Assembly: GCA_003001975.1 (NCBI GenBank)
Contig: PVUG01000001.1
Coordinates: forward strand, 186,001-250,000
Reading direction: 5' to 3'
From: Martelella mediterranea
Lineage (GTDB): Bacteria > Pseudomonadota > Alphaproteobacteria > Rhizobiales > Rhizobiaceae
Length of the DNA stretch: 64,000 bases
Below are positions 19,377 through 29,706 of this stretch, piece by piece. The notes beneath the pieces were generated by a model, which ran no database searches, was not told the origin of the DNA, and saw only the letters and a program-made list of their open reading frames with translations. Position numbers and translations under genes: made by a program. Positions within the stretch are counted from its first letter, which is position 1. Each line of letters starts with the position of its first letter.

Positions 19377-20783
19377 TCACCGTGCGGGATAGGTATCGAC
19401 CAGTTTCGCGACAATCTTGCCGAATCCCGAACCATTGGACGACTTTACCATCACCGTATCACCGGCTGCGAGCGCACCGGCGGCGAATTCGGCCAGTTCT
19501 TCGGCATTCTCCCGATATTCCACAACAATGCTTTCCGGCAGGGCATCGCGCAGCGCCTTCACATGCTCTCCGGCAAGCCAGACATCCGTGACACCGGAGG
19601 ATACCAGCGGCCCGGCAAGCGCCTCATGCGCGTCTTCGGCATAATCGCCGAGTTCGAGCATATCGCCGAGTATGGCGATCCTGCGGCCGCCCTGGTTTCC
19701 CGCCCCCAACAGTTCAAGCGCGGCCCGCATCGACGCCGGATTGGCGTTATAGCTTTCATCGATCAGGGTGACGGTACCATCGCCGATGGCCAGCTGCTGG
19801 CGCAGCCCCCGGCCCTTCAACTGTTCTGCGGTTTCAAGCGCTTCGAGCGCGGCATGGGCATCGCCGCCCGCCATCGAGATCGCCGCAAGTGCGGCCAGCG
19901 CGTTTTCCGCCATATGCTGGCCGGCAAGGCCCAGATTGAAGGCAACCGGTTCCTCGGTCCCCAGCAGCGCCTGCACATGCCCCTTGTCGCCAATGGTGCG
20001 GTAGTCGAGAAGGCGGAACAGCGCCTTGGCGTGCTCGCCGAAGGACACGATCTGCGCACCACAGTTTTTCGCCGCCCGCGCCAGATGTTCGAATTCATCG
20101 ATATCGCGGTTGATAATGGCAGCGCCGTCCGGCTCCAGTCCCTCGAAAATCTCCGCCTTGGCGGCCGCGATTTCGCGGATGCCGGAAAAATTGCCGATAT
20201 GGACCGGCGCGACCGTGGTCACCACCGCCACATGCGGTCGAACCAGCTTGGTCAGCGGACGGATTTCACCGGAATGGTTCATGCCGATCTCGAACACGCC
20301 GAATTCGGTATCGGCCGGCATGCGCGCCAGTGTCAGCGGTACGCCCCAGTGATTGTTGAACGAGGCCACCGCCGCATGCACCTTGCCAGAGGCCTTCAGC
20401 CCGCGCGCAATCATTTCCTTGGTGCTGGTCTTGCCGACCGAGCCGGTGACAGCAATGATCCGGCCGGCAACGCGCGCCCTCGAGGCCGCGGCAAGGCGCA
20501 CCATAGCCTCCAGCACGTCGTCGACCACGATCATCGGGCAGGTCAGACGTCCCAGCGCGGGCAGTTTCGCTTCCGAGATCACCAGCATGCCCGCGCCGTT
20601 GGCCGCAGCGTGGCCTGCAAAGGAATGACCATCCACCCTGTCGCCGGTAATGGCGAAGAACGCTTCACCGGGCGCGATCGTGCGGCTGTCGATTGAAATT
20701 CCGTTCACGCCTTCCGGCAGTTCACCGACGGGACGGCCATCCATGGCCGTGACCATTTCGGCTGATGTCCATAGCAAACTCAC
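19377..20783 (-). CDS. murF: UDP-MurNAc-tripeptide--D-alanyl-D-alanine ligase
   Basis: A 468-residue Mur ligase that adds D-Ala-D-Ala to the tripeptide precursor. P-loop [13 protein letters not shown], the [12 protein letters not shown] motif typical of Mur[11 protein letters not shown] and the C-terminal [11 protein letters not shown] motif are all present. The GTG start at 20783 overlaps the murE stop by 4 bp (GTGA), so translation is probably coupled. Confidence 0.96.
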   Translation of the reverse strand: MSLLWTSAEMVTAMDGRPVGELPEGVNGISIDSRTIAPGEAFFAITGDRVDGHSFAGHAAANGAGMLVISEAKLPALGRLTCPMIVVDDVLEAMVRLAAASRARVAGRIIAVTGSVGKTSTKEMIARGLKASGKVHAAVASFNNHWGVPLTLARMPADTEFGVFEIGMNHSGEIRPLTKLVRPHVAVVTTVAPVHIGNFSGIREIAAAKAEIFEGLEPDGAAIINRDIDEFEHLARAAKNCGAQIVSFGEHAKALFRLLDYRTIGDKGHVQALLGTEEPVAFNLGLAGQHMAENALAALAAISMAGGDAHAALEALETAEQLKGRGLRQQLAIGDGTVTLIDESYNANPASMRAALELLGAGNQGGRRIAILGDMLELGDYAEDAHEALAGPLVSSGVTDVWLAGEHVKALRDALPESIVVEYRENAEELAEFAAGALAAGDTVMVKSSNGSGFGKIVAKLVDTYPAR

Positions 20784-22243
20784 GATTGCGTACCCTCCAG
20801 TGCCTTTTTCACTTCAGCCAGGTCGGAGAACGGGCGGGTGATACCACCGGCCGTCTGCCCTTCCTCATGGCCCTTGCCGGCGACAATCAGCGTGTCGCCC
20901 TGTTTCAGCAGACCGGCTGCATGGATGATGGCGTCGCGGCGATCGCCGATCTCGACGGCGCCGGGCGCGGCAGCCATGATTTCCGAACGGATCACCGTCG
21001 GTTCCTCCGAACGCGGATTGTCATCGGTGACAATCACGATATCCGCCAGCCGCGTGGCGATCTCGCCCATGATCGGTCGCTTGCCCTTGTCCCGGTCACC
21101 GCCGCAACCGAACACCACCACGACACGGCCGGTGGTAAACGGGCGGACTGCGGCCAGAACCTTTTCCAGCGCATCCGGCTTGTGGGCATAATCGACATAG
21201 GCAAGCGCGCCGTTTTTCGCCTTGCCGGCAAGCTGCAGACGGCCATCGGCGCCCTCAAGCTTTTCAAGGGCGGCAAGCGCGTCCTTCGCCGAAACACCGG
21301 TGGCGATCGCAAGGCCGGCAGCGACAAGCGCATTGGAAATCTGAAATTCACCGGCAAGCGGCAGGCGCACCTCGTGGATCGTGCCCTCATGCAGAACTTC
21401 GGCAAACTGACTGTCGCGCTTCTGCTCGACGCGTTTCAGCGTCAGGAAATCGCCGTTGCGGCCAACCGTCAGCACCTGTTGGCCGGCCGCCTTCGCGGCT
21501 TCGGCAGCGCGCATCGACCATTCGTCATCGGCATTGATGACCGCCGGCGCACCGCGCGGTAGAACCCGGTCGAAGAGGTGCATCTTGGCACCGAAATAGC
21601 TCTCCACCGTCGGGTGGTAATCCATGTGATCGCGGCCGAGATTGGTGAAACCGGCGGCGGCAAGCGTGACACCGTCAAGGCGGTACTGGTCGAGACCGTG
21701 GCTGGAGGCCTCCATCGCCGCATGGGTCACGCCGTTTTCGGCAAGTTCGGCCAGAAGCGCATGCAGCACGACCGGATCGGGCGTCGTCAGCGCGCCGTAA
21801 TCCTTGCGGCCGGGCGCGATCACGCCGGTGGTTCCGATCATCGCAGCGGGATGTCCGGCAAAGGCCCAGATCTGGCGGGTGAACGACGCAACGGAGGTTT
21901 TGCCCGCCGTGCCCGTGACAGCCACCATGGTCTTCGGCTGCGCCGCATAGAACCGTGCGGCGGCAAGCGCCAGAAACAGGCGCGGATTTTCGACCTGCAG
22001 AACCGGAATGCTCGCATTGTCGACGTTTGAGGCGCTGACGGCAACCACAGCGCCCTTTTCAGCCGCATCGTTTATGAAGGCAGCGCCATCGGCCCTGGTG
22101 CCGGCAACGGCAACGAACAGCATGCCGGGTTCAACCTTGCGGCTGTCGGCAGCAATCCCGGTGATCTCGATTGCACCGGCGCGCCCGGCCAGAGCCGCAT
22201 TCAGTTCGGGAAAGGCCGTTCCGGCCAGCGCGCGCATCAGCAT
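20780..22243 (-). CDS. murE: UDP-MurNAc-L-Ala-D-Glu--meso-diaminopimelate ligase
   Basis: A 487-residue Mur ligase that adds the third stem residue. P-loop [22 protein letters not shown] (substrate loop) and the C-terminal DDNPRSEEP motif, whose DNPR pattern is the mark of meso-DAP-adding MurE. The start at 22243 (MLMRALAG) is preferred because GGAAGAG lies just upstream; a TTG two codons earlier is the alternative. A 53 bp gap separates it from ftsI. Confidence 0.96.
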   Translation of the reverse strand: MLMRALAGTAFPELNAALAGRAGAIEITGIAADSRKVEPGMLFVAVAGTRADGAAFINDAAEKGAVVAVSASNVDNASIPVLQVENPRLFLALAAARFYAAQPKTMVAVTGTAGKTSVASFTRQIWAFAGHPAAMIGTTGVIAPGRKDYGALTTPDPVVLHALLAELAENGVTHAAMEASSHGLDQYRLDGVTLAAAGFTNLGRDHMDYHPTVESYFGAKMHLFDRVLPRGAPAVINADDEWSMRAAEAAKAAGQQVLTVGRNGDFLTLKRVEQKRDSQFAEVLHEGTIHEVRLPLAGEFQISNALVAAGLAIATGVSAKDALAALEKLEGADGRLQLAGKAKNGALAYVDYAHKPDALEKVLAAVRPFTTGRVVVVFGCGGDRDKGKRPIMGEIATRLADIVIVTDDNPRSEEPTVIRSEIMAAAPGAVEIGDRRDAIIHAAGLLKQGDTLIVAGKGHEEGQTAGGITRPFSDLAEVKKALEGTQS

Positions 22244-22302
22244 TTTCAATCTCTTCCGTTCTGTCCGGCCGATTCGAAAACCGCACCGACCGGAATCATA
22301 CC

Positions 22303-24048
22303 TCAGTATGCCGCAAGCCGGGCATTGCCGTCTTCCCCGAAATCGGGATCGACGCCGAGAATCGGGGCCGTGCGGCGGATGATCTCGCCCGTCATCGGAC
22401 CGGCATTCCAGGCGGCCGTCCGGCCGGGAACACCTTCGACCTTCTTCGGATCATCGATGGTGACGAGAACGACATATTCGGGATCGTCCATCGGAAATGC
22501 GGCAAGAAAGGCGTTGAAATTATGGTCGTGGGCATATTTGCCGTCGATAATCTTTTCCGCCGTGCCGGTCTTGGCGCCGACGCGGTAGCCTGGCACCTGT
22601 CCGTTGCGGCCGGAACCCTCGGTTCCGTTCAGGCGCAGCAGGTAGCGCATCTTGTCGCTGGTGTCCTCGGAAATCACCCGCGTGGCCGCACGGTCGGCCT
22701 CTTCCGGCGTGCGCGGCAGGAAGGTCGGCGGCATCAGCTTGCCACCGTTGATGATGGCGGCTGCCGCGGCTGCCGTCTGCAACGGCGTGGTGGTGATGCC
22801 CTGGCCAAAGGATACGGTCGCGGAAAAGACGCCGCCCCATTTCTGCGGCTTCTGCGGCGTGCCCGAACCGCCGATCTCGGTTTCGATGCGGTCAAGCAGG
22901 CCGAGCTTTTCGAGGAAATTCTTCTGGTAGTCGGGCCCGACGGCGCCGGCAATGCGCGAGGCACCGATATTGGAGGAATAGGTGAAGACTTCCGGATAGG
23001 TCAGGATCCGGTTCTGGGCGTGGTCGTCGCCGATGCGCGACGAACCGAAATAAAGCGGTGTCTTGGCGTCAACCATGCTCTGCAGGTTAAACTTGCCGGA
23101 TTCCAGCCCCATCGCAAGCGTGAACAGCTTGAAGGTCGAGCCCATCTCGTAAACGCCGGTAATCGCGTGGTTGAGCATCCGCTTGTCGCTGGCAGGCGGC
23201 GGGTTGTTGGGGTCGAAATCCGGATAGGATGCCAGCGCCACGACCTCGCCGGTATCGGCCCTGAGGATGATCCCCGTCGCGCCCAGCGCCTCGAATTTCT
23301 CAACGCCACGAACCAGCGTATCGCGGACAATGCTTTCCGCCCTCAAATCAAGCGAGACCTCGAAGGGCTTCAGACCCATCGACCCGGTCAGGCCAAGGCC
23401 CATCAAGCCGGAAATGCCGTCGGTCTTGTCCATGTAGCGTTCGATGCCGGACAGGCCTCTGTTGTCGATATCGACAAGCCCCAGAATATGGGCTGCTTCG
23501 GGGCCACCCGGATAAAAGCGGCGCACTTCGGGGCGAAAACCGACGCCCGGCACGCCAGCGGCCAGCACCTGGCTCTGCTGTCTGGGCGTGATCTGACGCT
23601 TCAGCCAGACGAATTCGCCTCTGGACCGCAGCAGACGGTAGGCGCGCTTGACGTCGAGATCGGGGAAAATCGGCTTCAGCGCTTCCAGAACATCATCGGC
23701 GCTGGTGATCATCGAAGGGTCGGCATAAAGCGACATCATCCGCACGTCGGTTGCCATGATGGCGCCGTTGCGGTCGACGATATCGGGACGGCGGGCAAGC
23801 GTCAGGGGTGCCGCCGCGCGCGCCACGGTTCCGTCTTCCTTGGCCAGCGAATAATGCACCAGCCGGCCGCCTATCACGGCATAGACGGCAACAAAGGCGA
23901 CCGTGACGAAAGCGACGCGGCTGCGCGCAAGGCTGACGCGTTTCTTGGCCGTTCCCTGAAACACATCGGTCTGCGGGGCAGCCGCCTCGCTGGCATCGGC
24001 GCGCTTCGCCTCGGTCTTTTTCTTGAAGATGCTGGCAAGTTTCATCAT
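22303..24048 (-). CDS. ftsI: Peptidoglycan D,D-transpeptidase FtsI (PBP3)
   Basis: A 581-residue class B penicillin-binding protein that cross-links septal peptidoglycan. One N-terminal membrane segment (around [20 protein letters not shown]), then a pedestal domain, then the transpeptidase domain with the active-site STFK (in MGSTFKLF), SSN (in YSSNIGASR) and KTG (in [10 protein letters not shown]). The ATG overlaps the ftsL stop by 4 bp. It is the partner of FtsW encoded downstream. Confidence 0.97.
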   Translation of the reverse strand: MMKLASIFKKKTEAKRADASEAAAPQTDVFQGTAKKRVSLARSRVAFVTVAFVAVYAVIGGRLVHYSLAKEDGTVARAAAPLTLARRPDIVDRNGAIMATDVRMMSLYADPSMITSADDVLEALKPIFPDLDVKRAYRLLRSRGEFVWLKRQITPRQQSQVLAAGVPGVGFRPEVRRFYPGGPEAAHILGLVDIDNRGLSGIERYMDKTDGISGLMGLGLTGSMGLKPFEVSLDLRAESIVRDTLVRGVEKFEALGATGIILRADTGEVVALASYPDFDPNNPPPASDKRMLNHAITGVYEMGSTFKLFTLAMGLESGKFNLQSMVDAKTPLYFGSSRIGDDHAQNRILTYPEVFTYSSNIGASRIAGAVGPDYQKNFLEKLGLLDRIETEIGGSGTPQKPQKWGGVFSATVSFGQGITTTPLQTAAAAAAIINGGKLMPPTFLPRTPEEADRAATRVISEDTSDKMRYLLRLNGTEGSGRNGQVPGYRVGAKTGTAEKIIDGKYAHDHNFNAFLAAFPMDDPEYVVLVTIDDPKKVEGVPGRTAAWNAGPMTGEIIRRTAPILGVDPDFGEDGNARLAAY

Positions 24049-24422
24049 GGGTTCACCGATCCGGTTATGACGAGATCCGTGCCGTCGGGCGCATCCCCGG
24101 CCATCAGCGGCGGAAGGTCTTCCGGCTGAGGTTCGGGCGCAATCGGCGGAAGCTGATCGAGAGTTGCGATCTGCTCGGGCTCGGCGGGTTCAAGGCCAAG
24201 CTCGGCGGAAAAATATTCCGACAGCCGCGCCATGCGCGCGGGCTGCGTCAACAGAGCCTCATCGGCCTTCAACAGGTCGATCGTGTTTTCCTCAAGCGCG
24301 ATCTGGTCATCGAGACTGCGCACCTCGTCGAGCGTCGCCTCGGCACTGTATTTGATCGTGTAGGTGACGGTCGCCGTCACCACCATGGCCAGAATGAGAA
24401 TGAGATCGAGCGGACGCAGCAT
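24045..24422 (-). CDS. ftsL: Cell division protein FtsL-like
   Basis: A 125-residue bitopic protein with one N-terminal membrane segment (about residues 4-22), followed by a short heptad-like coiled-coil stretch (LDEVRSLDDQIALEENTID) and a Pro/Glu-rich tail. Sequence conservation of FtsL is weak, so the call rests on size, topology and position between rsmH and ftsI. Its ATG shares one base with the rsmH stop (TGATG) and its stop overlaps ftsI. Confidence 0.85.
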   Translation of the reverse strand: MLRPLDLILILAMVVTATVTYTIKYSAEATLDEVRSLDDQIALEENTIDLLKADEALLTQPARMARLSEYFSAELGLEPAEPEQIATLDQLPPIAPEPQPEDLPPLMAGDAPDGTDLVITGSVNP

Positions 24423-25450
24423 CAGTTCTCGTAACCTCCAAGGCGGGAAAGATCGGCAAGGGCCGGCAGGCCGAAGGCATCAAGCCCGGTTGCCGATGCG
24501 GGAACATCCGTGCGGATCGCGGCCCTGAGCTTGGCGGAACGCGCACGCGGGTTTTCGGCGGCCTCGGCCTCGCTGGCAGAGATCATCGCCTTGCCCGGCT
24601 GATTGAAAAGAGCCGGCGCCGGCTCGACCGCCGGCAGGTGACGCGAACCGCCGGCCTTGCCGAGGCGCGCCGCGATGAACTGCTTGACGATCCGGTCTTC
24701 CAGCGAATGAAAGGTGACGACGGCCAGCACGCCGCCGGGCTTCAGGCTGCGCTCTGCGGCCAGCAGTGCACCGGCCAATTCGCCAAGCTCGTCATTCACA
24801 TAAACGCGAAGCGCCTGGAACACGCGGGTTGCCGGATGGATCTTGTCCTTGGCGCGGCGCGGCGTGACGATTTCGATCAGACCGGCCAGATCGCGGGTGG
24901 TGGCAAACGGCTCATCCTGACGGCGCTTTTCGATGGCGCGGGCGATGCGGCCTGCGTTCTTTTCCTCGCCGAGAATGCCGAAGATCCGTGTCAGGTCATT
25001 CACCTTGGCACGGTTGACGACATCGGCGGCGGAGACGCCCTCACCCGACATGCGCATGTCGAGCGGTCCGTTCTTCTGGAACGAAAACCCGCGTTCGGCC
25101 TCATCGATCTGCATCGAGGAGACGCCGATGTCGAGCACGACACCGTCGAGGCCTTCTGCCGGTGCAAACTGATCGAGCATAGAAAATTGGGTGTGGTGAA
25201 GCTGCAGGCGATCGCCATAGGCAGCCCGCATTTCGTCTGCCGCCGCGATGGCGTTTGGGTCCCGGTCGAGACCGATGACGGTTGCCCCGGCATCGAGCAG
25301 CGCTTTCGAATAACCGCCGGCGCCGAAGGTTCCGTCCAGAATAATCTTGCCGGGTGCCGGGGCAAGTGCGCCCCGCACCTCGGCAAGCATCACCGGAATG
25401 TGGCGAACCGGTCCGCCATTGGCATCCGCCATGCCAAGTGTCCCCGACAT
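24422..25450 (-). CDS. rsmH: 16S rRNA (cytosine1402-N4)-methyltransferase
   Basis: A 342-residue SAM-dependent methyltransferase (formerly MraW) acting on the decoding centre of 16S rRNA. Seen are HIPVMLAEV at the N-terminus, the SAM motif [26 protein letters not shown], and the family-specific [14 protein letters not shown] and [11 protein letters not shown] motifs. The frame is open far upstream (to 26095) over mraZ, but the ATG at 25450 has GAGGGAACGG just before it and starts the conserved part. It begins 17 bp after mraZ. Confidence 0.97.
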   Translation of the reverse strand: MSGTLGMADANGGPVRHIPVMLAEVRGALAPAPGKIILDGTFGAGGYSKALLDAGATVIGLDRDPNAIAAADEMRAAYGDRLQLHHTQFSMLDQFAPAEGLDGVVLDIGVSSMQIDEAERGFSFQKNGPLDMRMSGEGVSAADVVNRAKVNDLTRIFGILGEEKNAGRIARAIEKRRQDEPFATTRDLAGLIEIVTPRRAKDKIHPATRVFQALRVYVNDELGELAGALLAAERSLKPGGVLAVVTFHSLEDRIVKQFIAARLGKAGGSRHLPAVEPAPALFNQPGKAMISASEAEAAENPRARSAKLRAAIRTDVPASATGLDAFGLPALADLSRLGGYEN

Positions 25451-25467
25451 TCCGTTCCCTCGTTTAT

Positions 25468-25905
25468 TCAACCGCCTGCGCGTTGCTGAAAACGCGCCCT
25501 GCGCGCCTCGGCCTGCGCCTCCTGAAAGGCCTGCGGCTCCCAAAGCTGGAAGTGGTCCGCCCGACCCACGAAAGTGACCTCCTTGTCGATGCCAGTGAAG
25601 TCGCGGATGAAATCCGTGATCATCAGCCGTCCCTCGGCATCGAGTTTTGCAAACACACCGCCACCATGGATCAGTAGCGACATGCTGTTCGCGTCTGCCG
25701 AAAACGGGTCTTCCTGATCGATCTGCCGCTCGAAGCGGTCGAGAAGATCGGGACCACCGATGGAAATGGCGGGGAAGATGAAATCCTGGAAGCAGTAGAG
25801 CTCCGCAATCTTTCTTTCGGCCAGAACCGTGCGGAAAACCGCAGGCACCGAGACCCTCCCCTTCGCATCGATCTTCTTGGTCGCATTGGAAAGAAACCGG
25901 TTCAT
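25468..25905 (-). CDS. mraZ: Transcriptional regulator MraZ
   Basis: A 145-residue AbrB/MraZ-fold protein with two SpoVT/AbrB-like halves; the first starts [22 protein letters not shown] and the second has [18 protein letters not shown], matching the paired KGR/EGR signatures. MraZ represses its own operon, the first genes of dcw. The ATG at 25905 (MNRFLSN) is the family start; the frame extends to 25986 without conserved residues. Four TGGG repeats sit in its promoter (see 26066-26099). Confidence 0.95.
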   Translation of the reverse strand: MNRFLSNATKKIDAKGRVSVPAVFRTVLAERKIAELYCFQDFIFPAISIGGPDLLDRFERQIDQEDPFSADANSMSLLIHGGGVFAKLDAEGRLMITDFIRDFTGIDKEVTFVGRADHFQLWEPQAFQEAQAEARRARFQQRAGG

Positions 25906-26065
25906 GACGCAAAACCACCGAAGACCTTGGCAGCCTTCGTCCGACAGCCCTTCTCCAAAAAGACACAAGAAACCCGCTTCGCCCAAAGGGCGAATTCAGC
26001 ACGAAATGCAAAGACTTAGAACTGATTTGCCACCCATATGCCGCAGGCGGCGAACTCTTGGTAAA

Positions 26066-26099
26066 TGGGATAACATGGGCAGAATTGGGCGTCAATGGG
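26066..26099 (-). promoter_or_regulatory. mraZ promoter with MraZ-type operator repeats
   Basis: Four TGGG motifs on the plus strand begin at 26066, 26076, 26086 and 26096, an exact 10 bp period. This is the spacing described for E. coli MraZ (TGGGN repeats with 5 bp spacers). On the minus strand, TTGACG (26090-26095) and TATCCC (26067-26072) are 17 bp apart and make a plausible sigma70 -35/-10 pair that the repeats overlap directly, as expected for autorepression. The mRNA leader to the mraZ ATG would be roughly 155 nt. The repeats are on the strand opposite the gene. Confidence 0.72.
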
Positions 26100-26202
26100 A
26101 CAACCTGCTATTAACCACGTCGGAAACGCTTTTCAAACGTCGATTCTACCAACCGGCTGTTAACGAAAGCTTTCCCCTGCAAAAGTCTGAAAATATTATG
26201 GA

Positions 26203-26239
26203 AATAAAAATCGCCACACCTCGGAAACGAGACGTGGCG
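26203..26239 (-). terminator. Intrinsic terminator of rnpB
   Basis: On the minus strand CGCCAC...GTGGCG (26234-26239 and 26212-26217) encloses an inner CTCG-TTTC-CGAG stem and is followed by ATTTTTATTT. It lies about 35 bases beyond the RNase P RNA 3' end. Confidence 0.82.
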
Positions 26240-26272
26240 GCTGGTCCCAAAACGGGCCAGAACAAAGAAAAA

Positions 26273-26712
26273 TGGACCAGTTGGCCTGTAAGCCGGGTTC
26301 TGTAAGGCTCTGGCGGTTTCCCGCAGAACGTGGCGGCCATTCATCTGGGACAGCACTTGCGCACTGCCTCTCGCAACCCACCCGGATGACCGGCCTGGAA
26401 ACAGGCTGGCGACAAGCGCCGCGTCATCCCTATTCGGTTTTGCTCCCGGTGGGGTTTACCGTGCCGCCTGACGTTGCCGCCGGCGCGGTGGGCTCTTACC
26501 CCACCCTTTCACCCTTACCCCGCCATCAGGCCGCTTGCGCAAATTTTTACAAGCGGTCTGAAAGCGGGGCGGTTTGCTTTCTGTGGCACTGTCCCTGGGG
26601 TCGCCCCCGCCGGACTTTCTCCGGCACCGTGTTTCCGTGGAGCCCGGACTTTCCTCACCGTACCGCCTTTCGGCATTGGCACAGCGCGGCCGCCCGGCCA
26701 ACTGGTGCGGAC
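26273..26712 (-). ncRNA. rnpB: RNase P RNA (type A)
   Basis: Catalytic RNA of RNase P, which matures tRNA 5' ends. On the minus strand the conserved core GAGGAAAGTCCGGGCTCC (CR I, near 26655) is present, and the 3' part carries AGAACCCGGCTTACAG, the universal P4 partner. The 5' CCAGTTGGCC and 3' GGCCAACTGG ends pair as P1/P2. About 440 nt, a normal bacterial type A size. The ends are set from this terminal pairing and are good to a few bases. It is followed by mraZ, a common arrangement in Rhizobiales. Confidence 0.95.
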
Positions 26713-26766
26713 GTCCTAATGGGTTTTGCCGCAGAAGGGAAGCCGTTTCGCTGCCGTGGCGATCAA

Positions 26767-27954
26767 TCAGGAAAAGGAGGGCGCGAAATCGACGCCGTAG
26801 CCCTCGTCGGCAAGCTGCCCGCCTGCCATCAAAACGGCACCGAGCCGGCCGATTTCGTCCGAGCTCTTGGCGCCTGCCCCGCAACCGGCCGTCAGCACCG
26901 CAATCCTGTCCGACGGCGAAAAGCCGATCATCGGATAGCCCGACGGCGAATAGGACGTGACGCAGGTGCCTGTGGTGGATTCCAGCACGCGAATGCCCGG
27001 CATCAGGTCGCACAGAATGCGCGTCAGATGCTCGCGGGTGGCATTGGTGCCGCGCGACTTGAACCAGGCGCGCACATCCGCCTCGGTTTCAAGCGGCACG
27101 TCGTCCGGATCGCCGCCGATCTTGATGTAGAAACGGCCATCCGGATAGCGGATCGGCGGCAAAAGATAGACACCATCGACATCGAATTCCGGCTTGTAGA
27201 TCAGGCTGGGCATGGCTTTGAGCGTTTCAGCCTCTTCCTCGCCGACCTCGAAATACGCCACCGTGCGGGCAAACACGGTCAGGTCGAGATGGCCCGGCAA
27301 CAGGTCCGGATTGATGGAAAAACCGCCGGCTGCAACCAGCACCTGATCTGCGGTATAGACCGCGCCGTCAGCGGTTTCGACGCGGACGCCATTGCCGTTT
27401 TCGCGCACTTTCGTCACGGTCGCCTTGATCACCGTGGCACCGGCCTTCTTGGCCAGAATGGTCTGTGCGGCAACCATACGGCGCGGCGAAATGAAGCCGG
27501 CCCCGGAGGCCTCAAGGACACCTTCCGTCTTCTTTGCAAATTCGAAGTAAGGGAATTTCTCGACCAGCCCCCCGGCATCGACGATCTTTGCGGCGGCACC
27601 GCAGCTGTCAGCCGCCGCCATGATCGTTTCCACGTATTTTCCGCGTGAGCGGCCCGGTCCGACAATCAGCGCCCCGACCTCGTTGAACACCTCAATGCCG
27701 CTTTCGCGCTCGATATCGCGGTAACGCGCAATCGAACGATTGGCCAGACGCGCCCAGGCGGGATCGCGGTCAATGGTCCGGGTAATCCGCCCCTCGTCGT
27801 AATGGCTGGCGAAAACGCCGGTGTGGCTTGCCTTGTCGGCGGGCTCATCCGGCCCGATCACGGCAACGCCGTCCTGCAGGCCCGCCAGATGGCGCGCGGC
27901 AGCAGACCCCATCAGGCCACGCCCGACGATCATCGTCCTGAAATGTGCAGTCAT
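26767..27954 (-). CDS. FAD-dependent oxidoreductase, DAO family
   Basis: A 395-residue protein of the D-amino acid oxidase / sarcosine oxidase-like family. The N-terminal dinucleotide fold appears as MIVGRGLMGSAAARHLAG; the middle has the FAD-binding AAGGFSINP segment, and the C-terminus has TAGCGAGAKSS, which corresponds to the flavin-contacting glycine-rich end. It probably oxidises a secondary amine or amino acid; the substrate is unknown. The first Gly of the usual GxGxxG is kept as GRGLMG. The start at 27954 (MTAHFRT) has GAGGGG 4-8 bases upstream. It lies just upstream of rnpB, whose promoter must lie in or beside the end of this gene. Confidence 0.82.
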   Translation of the reverse strand: MTAHFRTMIVGRGLMGSAAARHLAGLQDGVAVIGPDEPADKASHTGVFASHYDEGRITRTIDRDPAWARLANRSIARYRDIERESGIEVFNEVGALIVGPGRSRGKYVETIMAAADSCGAAAKIVDAGGLVEKFPYFEFAKKTEGVLEASGAGFISPRRMVAAQTILAKKAGATVIKATVTKVRENGNGVRVETADGAVYTADQVLVAAGGFSINPDLLPGHLDLTVFARTVAYFEVGEEEAETLKAMPSLIYKPEFDVDGVYLLPPIRYPDGRFYIKIGGDPDDVPLETEADVRAWFKSRGTNATREHLTRILCDLMPGIRVLESTTGTCVTSYSPSGYPMIGFSPSDRIAVLTAGCGAGAKSSDEIGRLGAVLMAGGQLADEGYGVDFAPSFS

Positions 27955-28131
27955 AGACCCCTCTATATCCCGCTGCCCGGCGAACAGGTTCGTTTCGCCG
28001 CGCGCCAGGTCGCTTTTGAGCAAGGTTGCGGAAGCTTGAGCAAGGACCGGGACATTTGCAAGAAAAACCTTGTCCCGCTCCGTGGCTGCGGCGTCAGTAG
28101 CACAGCGCCGATGCTAGCCGTTTGCGCTCGC

Positions 28132-28857
28132 TCAAGGACGGTGCGCCGTGCCCTGCCCTGTATCATAGAGAACGAAGTTCTGCTCGGACAGTTCCTCGGG
28201 CGGATTATCGAGATTGGCCTCGTAGATCGGATCGATCACATAATGCTTCAGCACGAAGCGGCCGTTTTCCAGGGTCCACTTACCCGCTGAATAGGCATCC
28301 CCCAGCCCGCGCCATTTCTCGAATATCGAAATGGTGCTGGTGTCGGGGTCGAAGTCGGGATTGATGAGCAGGGCCTCGGTGGCGAAACCATTCACGACAG
28401 GCGGCTGTGCAAGCTGCGTGCGGGTTTCGTCACCTTCGGCATAGTCCAGCGAGAAATCCGGAACCGCGAAGGACACCGGCTGCAACCCGTCGCCATCACT
28501 GTCGTCGGTATTCATGACGAAGGCGACAACCAGATTATAGGCGCCGACATAACAATTGACCTGATAAAGCGTGCCGGAATGCGGCACCGGCGTGCCCTGA
28601 TAGTCAGCCTCGCTCCAGACAACCGGATAAGCGATAACGTCGAGCCCATCAAAACGGGTGCTCAGATCGGCATCGCAATAATCAGGATGAAGGGCCATGA
28701 CCAGCGCCCGCGCATCGTCCGCCGCCTTTTCGGCTGCATTCTTTTCGGCGGCATTCCCCGCAGCGGCACTTGCGAAAACGGCAAACGCCAGGGGCAAGGC
28801 GTGTAAGCAGCGCAGAGCCACCTCAGGCAGCCTTGCGTTCACGCTCGATTTCCTCAT
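28132..28857 (-). CDS. Secreted protein with DUF1176-like C-terminal half
   Basis: About 240 residues. An N-terminal signal sequence (LHALPLAFAVFASAAAGNA, cleavage after AGNA likely) predicts export to the periplasm. The C-terminal half, with NPDFDPDTSTISIFEKWRG and GLGDAYSAGKW, resembles the DUF1176 pattern as I remember it; function unknown. Two Cys (PDYCDAD and QVNCYVG) could form a disulphide. Three starts are possible: ATG 28857, GTG 28842 with GAGG upstream, or GTG 28821; the first two overlap the end of the upstream djlA-like gene, suggesting co-transcription. Confidence 0.7.
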   Translation of the reverse strand: MRKSSVNARLPEVALRCLHALPLAFAVFASAAAGNAAEKNAAEKAADDARALVMALHPDYCDADLSTRFDGLDVIAYPVVWSEADYQGTPVPHSGTLYQVNCYVGAYNLVVAFVMNTDDSDGDGLQPVSFAVPDFSLDYAEGDETRTQLAQPPVVNGFATEALLINPDFDPDTSTISIFEKWRGLGDAYSAGKWTLENGRFVLKHYVIDPIYEANLDNPPEELSEQNFVLYDTGQGTAHRP

Positions 28858-29533
28858 AGGCCGCATTGATGCGCGCCATCCGGTCATTGGCGGCGGCATG
28901 GAATTCCTTCGGAACACCGCGCGCAATCAGCCGGTCGGGATGATTTTCAGCCACCAGCGCCCGGTAACGCGAGCGGATGGTCTTGAAATCGTCACTGCGC
29001 GAAACCCCGAGAACACCATAGGGGTCACGGTCGCCCATCTCCATATGACGGGCGCAGATCGCGGTGAACCGCGCTTCGCTGATGCCGAAAATCTCGGCGA
29101 CACGCGCCAGAAAGGCGAGTTCCTTTTCATGCACGGCGCCATCCGCCTTGGCGATATGGAACAGCCCGTCGATGATTTCCTCCAGAAGCGGGCAACCTTC
29201 ATCGCCTTCGGCACAAAGATGCTTCAGCTTTTGGGCATAGGCCTCGTAACCGGCAATATCCTGACGCGCCAGATTGTAGAGACGGGCAACATTGTCCCGC
29301 TCGCCTTCCGGGATTTCGAAAATCTCGTGAAAAGCGTCAACTTCCTCGATTGTCACGAAACCGTCGGCCTTGGCCATCTTGGCCGAAAGCGCAATGAGCG
29401 AGACCGAGAAGGCAACCTGCCGGCGTGTTTCGGGGTCTCCTTCGAACAGAGTCCGCACGGCTTCGACAACGCTCGTCAGCACATTGCCGGCGGATTGACT
29501 GACGAAATTGACCAGCTTTTCCCAAAATGACAT
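28823..29533 (-). CDS. djlA: TerB and J-domain protein, DjlA type
   Basis: A 236-residue cytosolic co-chaperone-like protein. Residues about 30-150 form a TerB-like all-helical domain with two metal-binding-like acidic motifs (AKADGFVTIEE and AKADGAVHEKE). Residues about 170-236 are a J domain (DPYGVLGVSRSDDFKTIRS) with the HPD motif in ENHPDRLIA, which stimulates DnaK ATPase. Unlike E. coli DjlA there is no clear N-terminal membrane anchor. It is divergent from ftsH across a 240 bp gap. Confidence 0.87.
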   Translation of the reverse strand: MSFWEKLVNFVSQSAGNVLTSVVEAVRTLFEGDPETRRQVAFSVSLIALSAKMAKADGFVTIEEVDAFHEIFEIPEGERDNVARLYNLARQDIAGYEAYAQKLKHLCAEGDEGCPLLEEIIDGLFHIAKADGAVHEKELAFLARVAEIFGISEARFTAICARHMEMGDRDPYGVLGVSRSDDFKTIRSRYRALVAENHPDRLIARGVPKEFHAAANDRMARINAAYEEIERERKAA

Positions 29534-29578
29534 TCGACAGTCTCCCGGCGTTGAATCACCGCCTTTTCACGTACCGAC

Positions 29579-29628
29579 AGATTGAACAAAAAACATCGCC
29601 GGCGCAAGTCGAACCGATCGGTTCAATC
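29579..29628. promoter_or_regulatory. Palindromic candidate operator between djlA and ftsH
   Basis: A perfect 14 bp palindrome GAACCGATCGGTTC (29611-29624) lies within a wider inverted pair GATTGAAC (29580-29587) and GTTCAATC (29621-29628). It is in the divergent gap between two genes with chaperone/protease roles. No regulator can be assigned. Confidence 0.35.
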
Positions 29629-29706
29629 TCACTTTTTCGCGACGGCTTCGATACCATCCAACGCTCTGCGGACCTGCGGTGACCGCTTACCGCGTGCGTT
29701 TTGCAA

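Noticed and set aside
26272-27648. A 458-codon plus-strand open frame covering rnpB
   Set aside because: It runs over the RNase P RNA and is antisense to the FAD oxidoreductase; the conserved RNA core explains the sequence.
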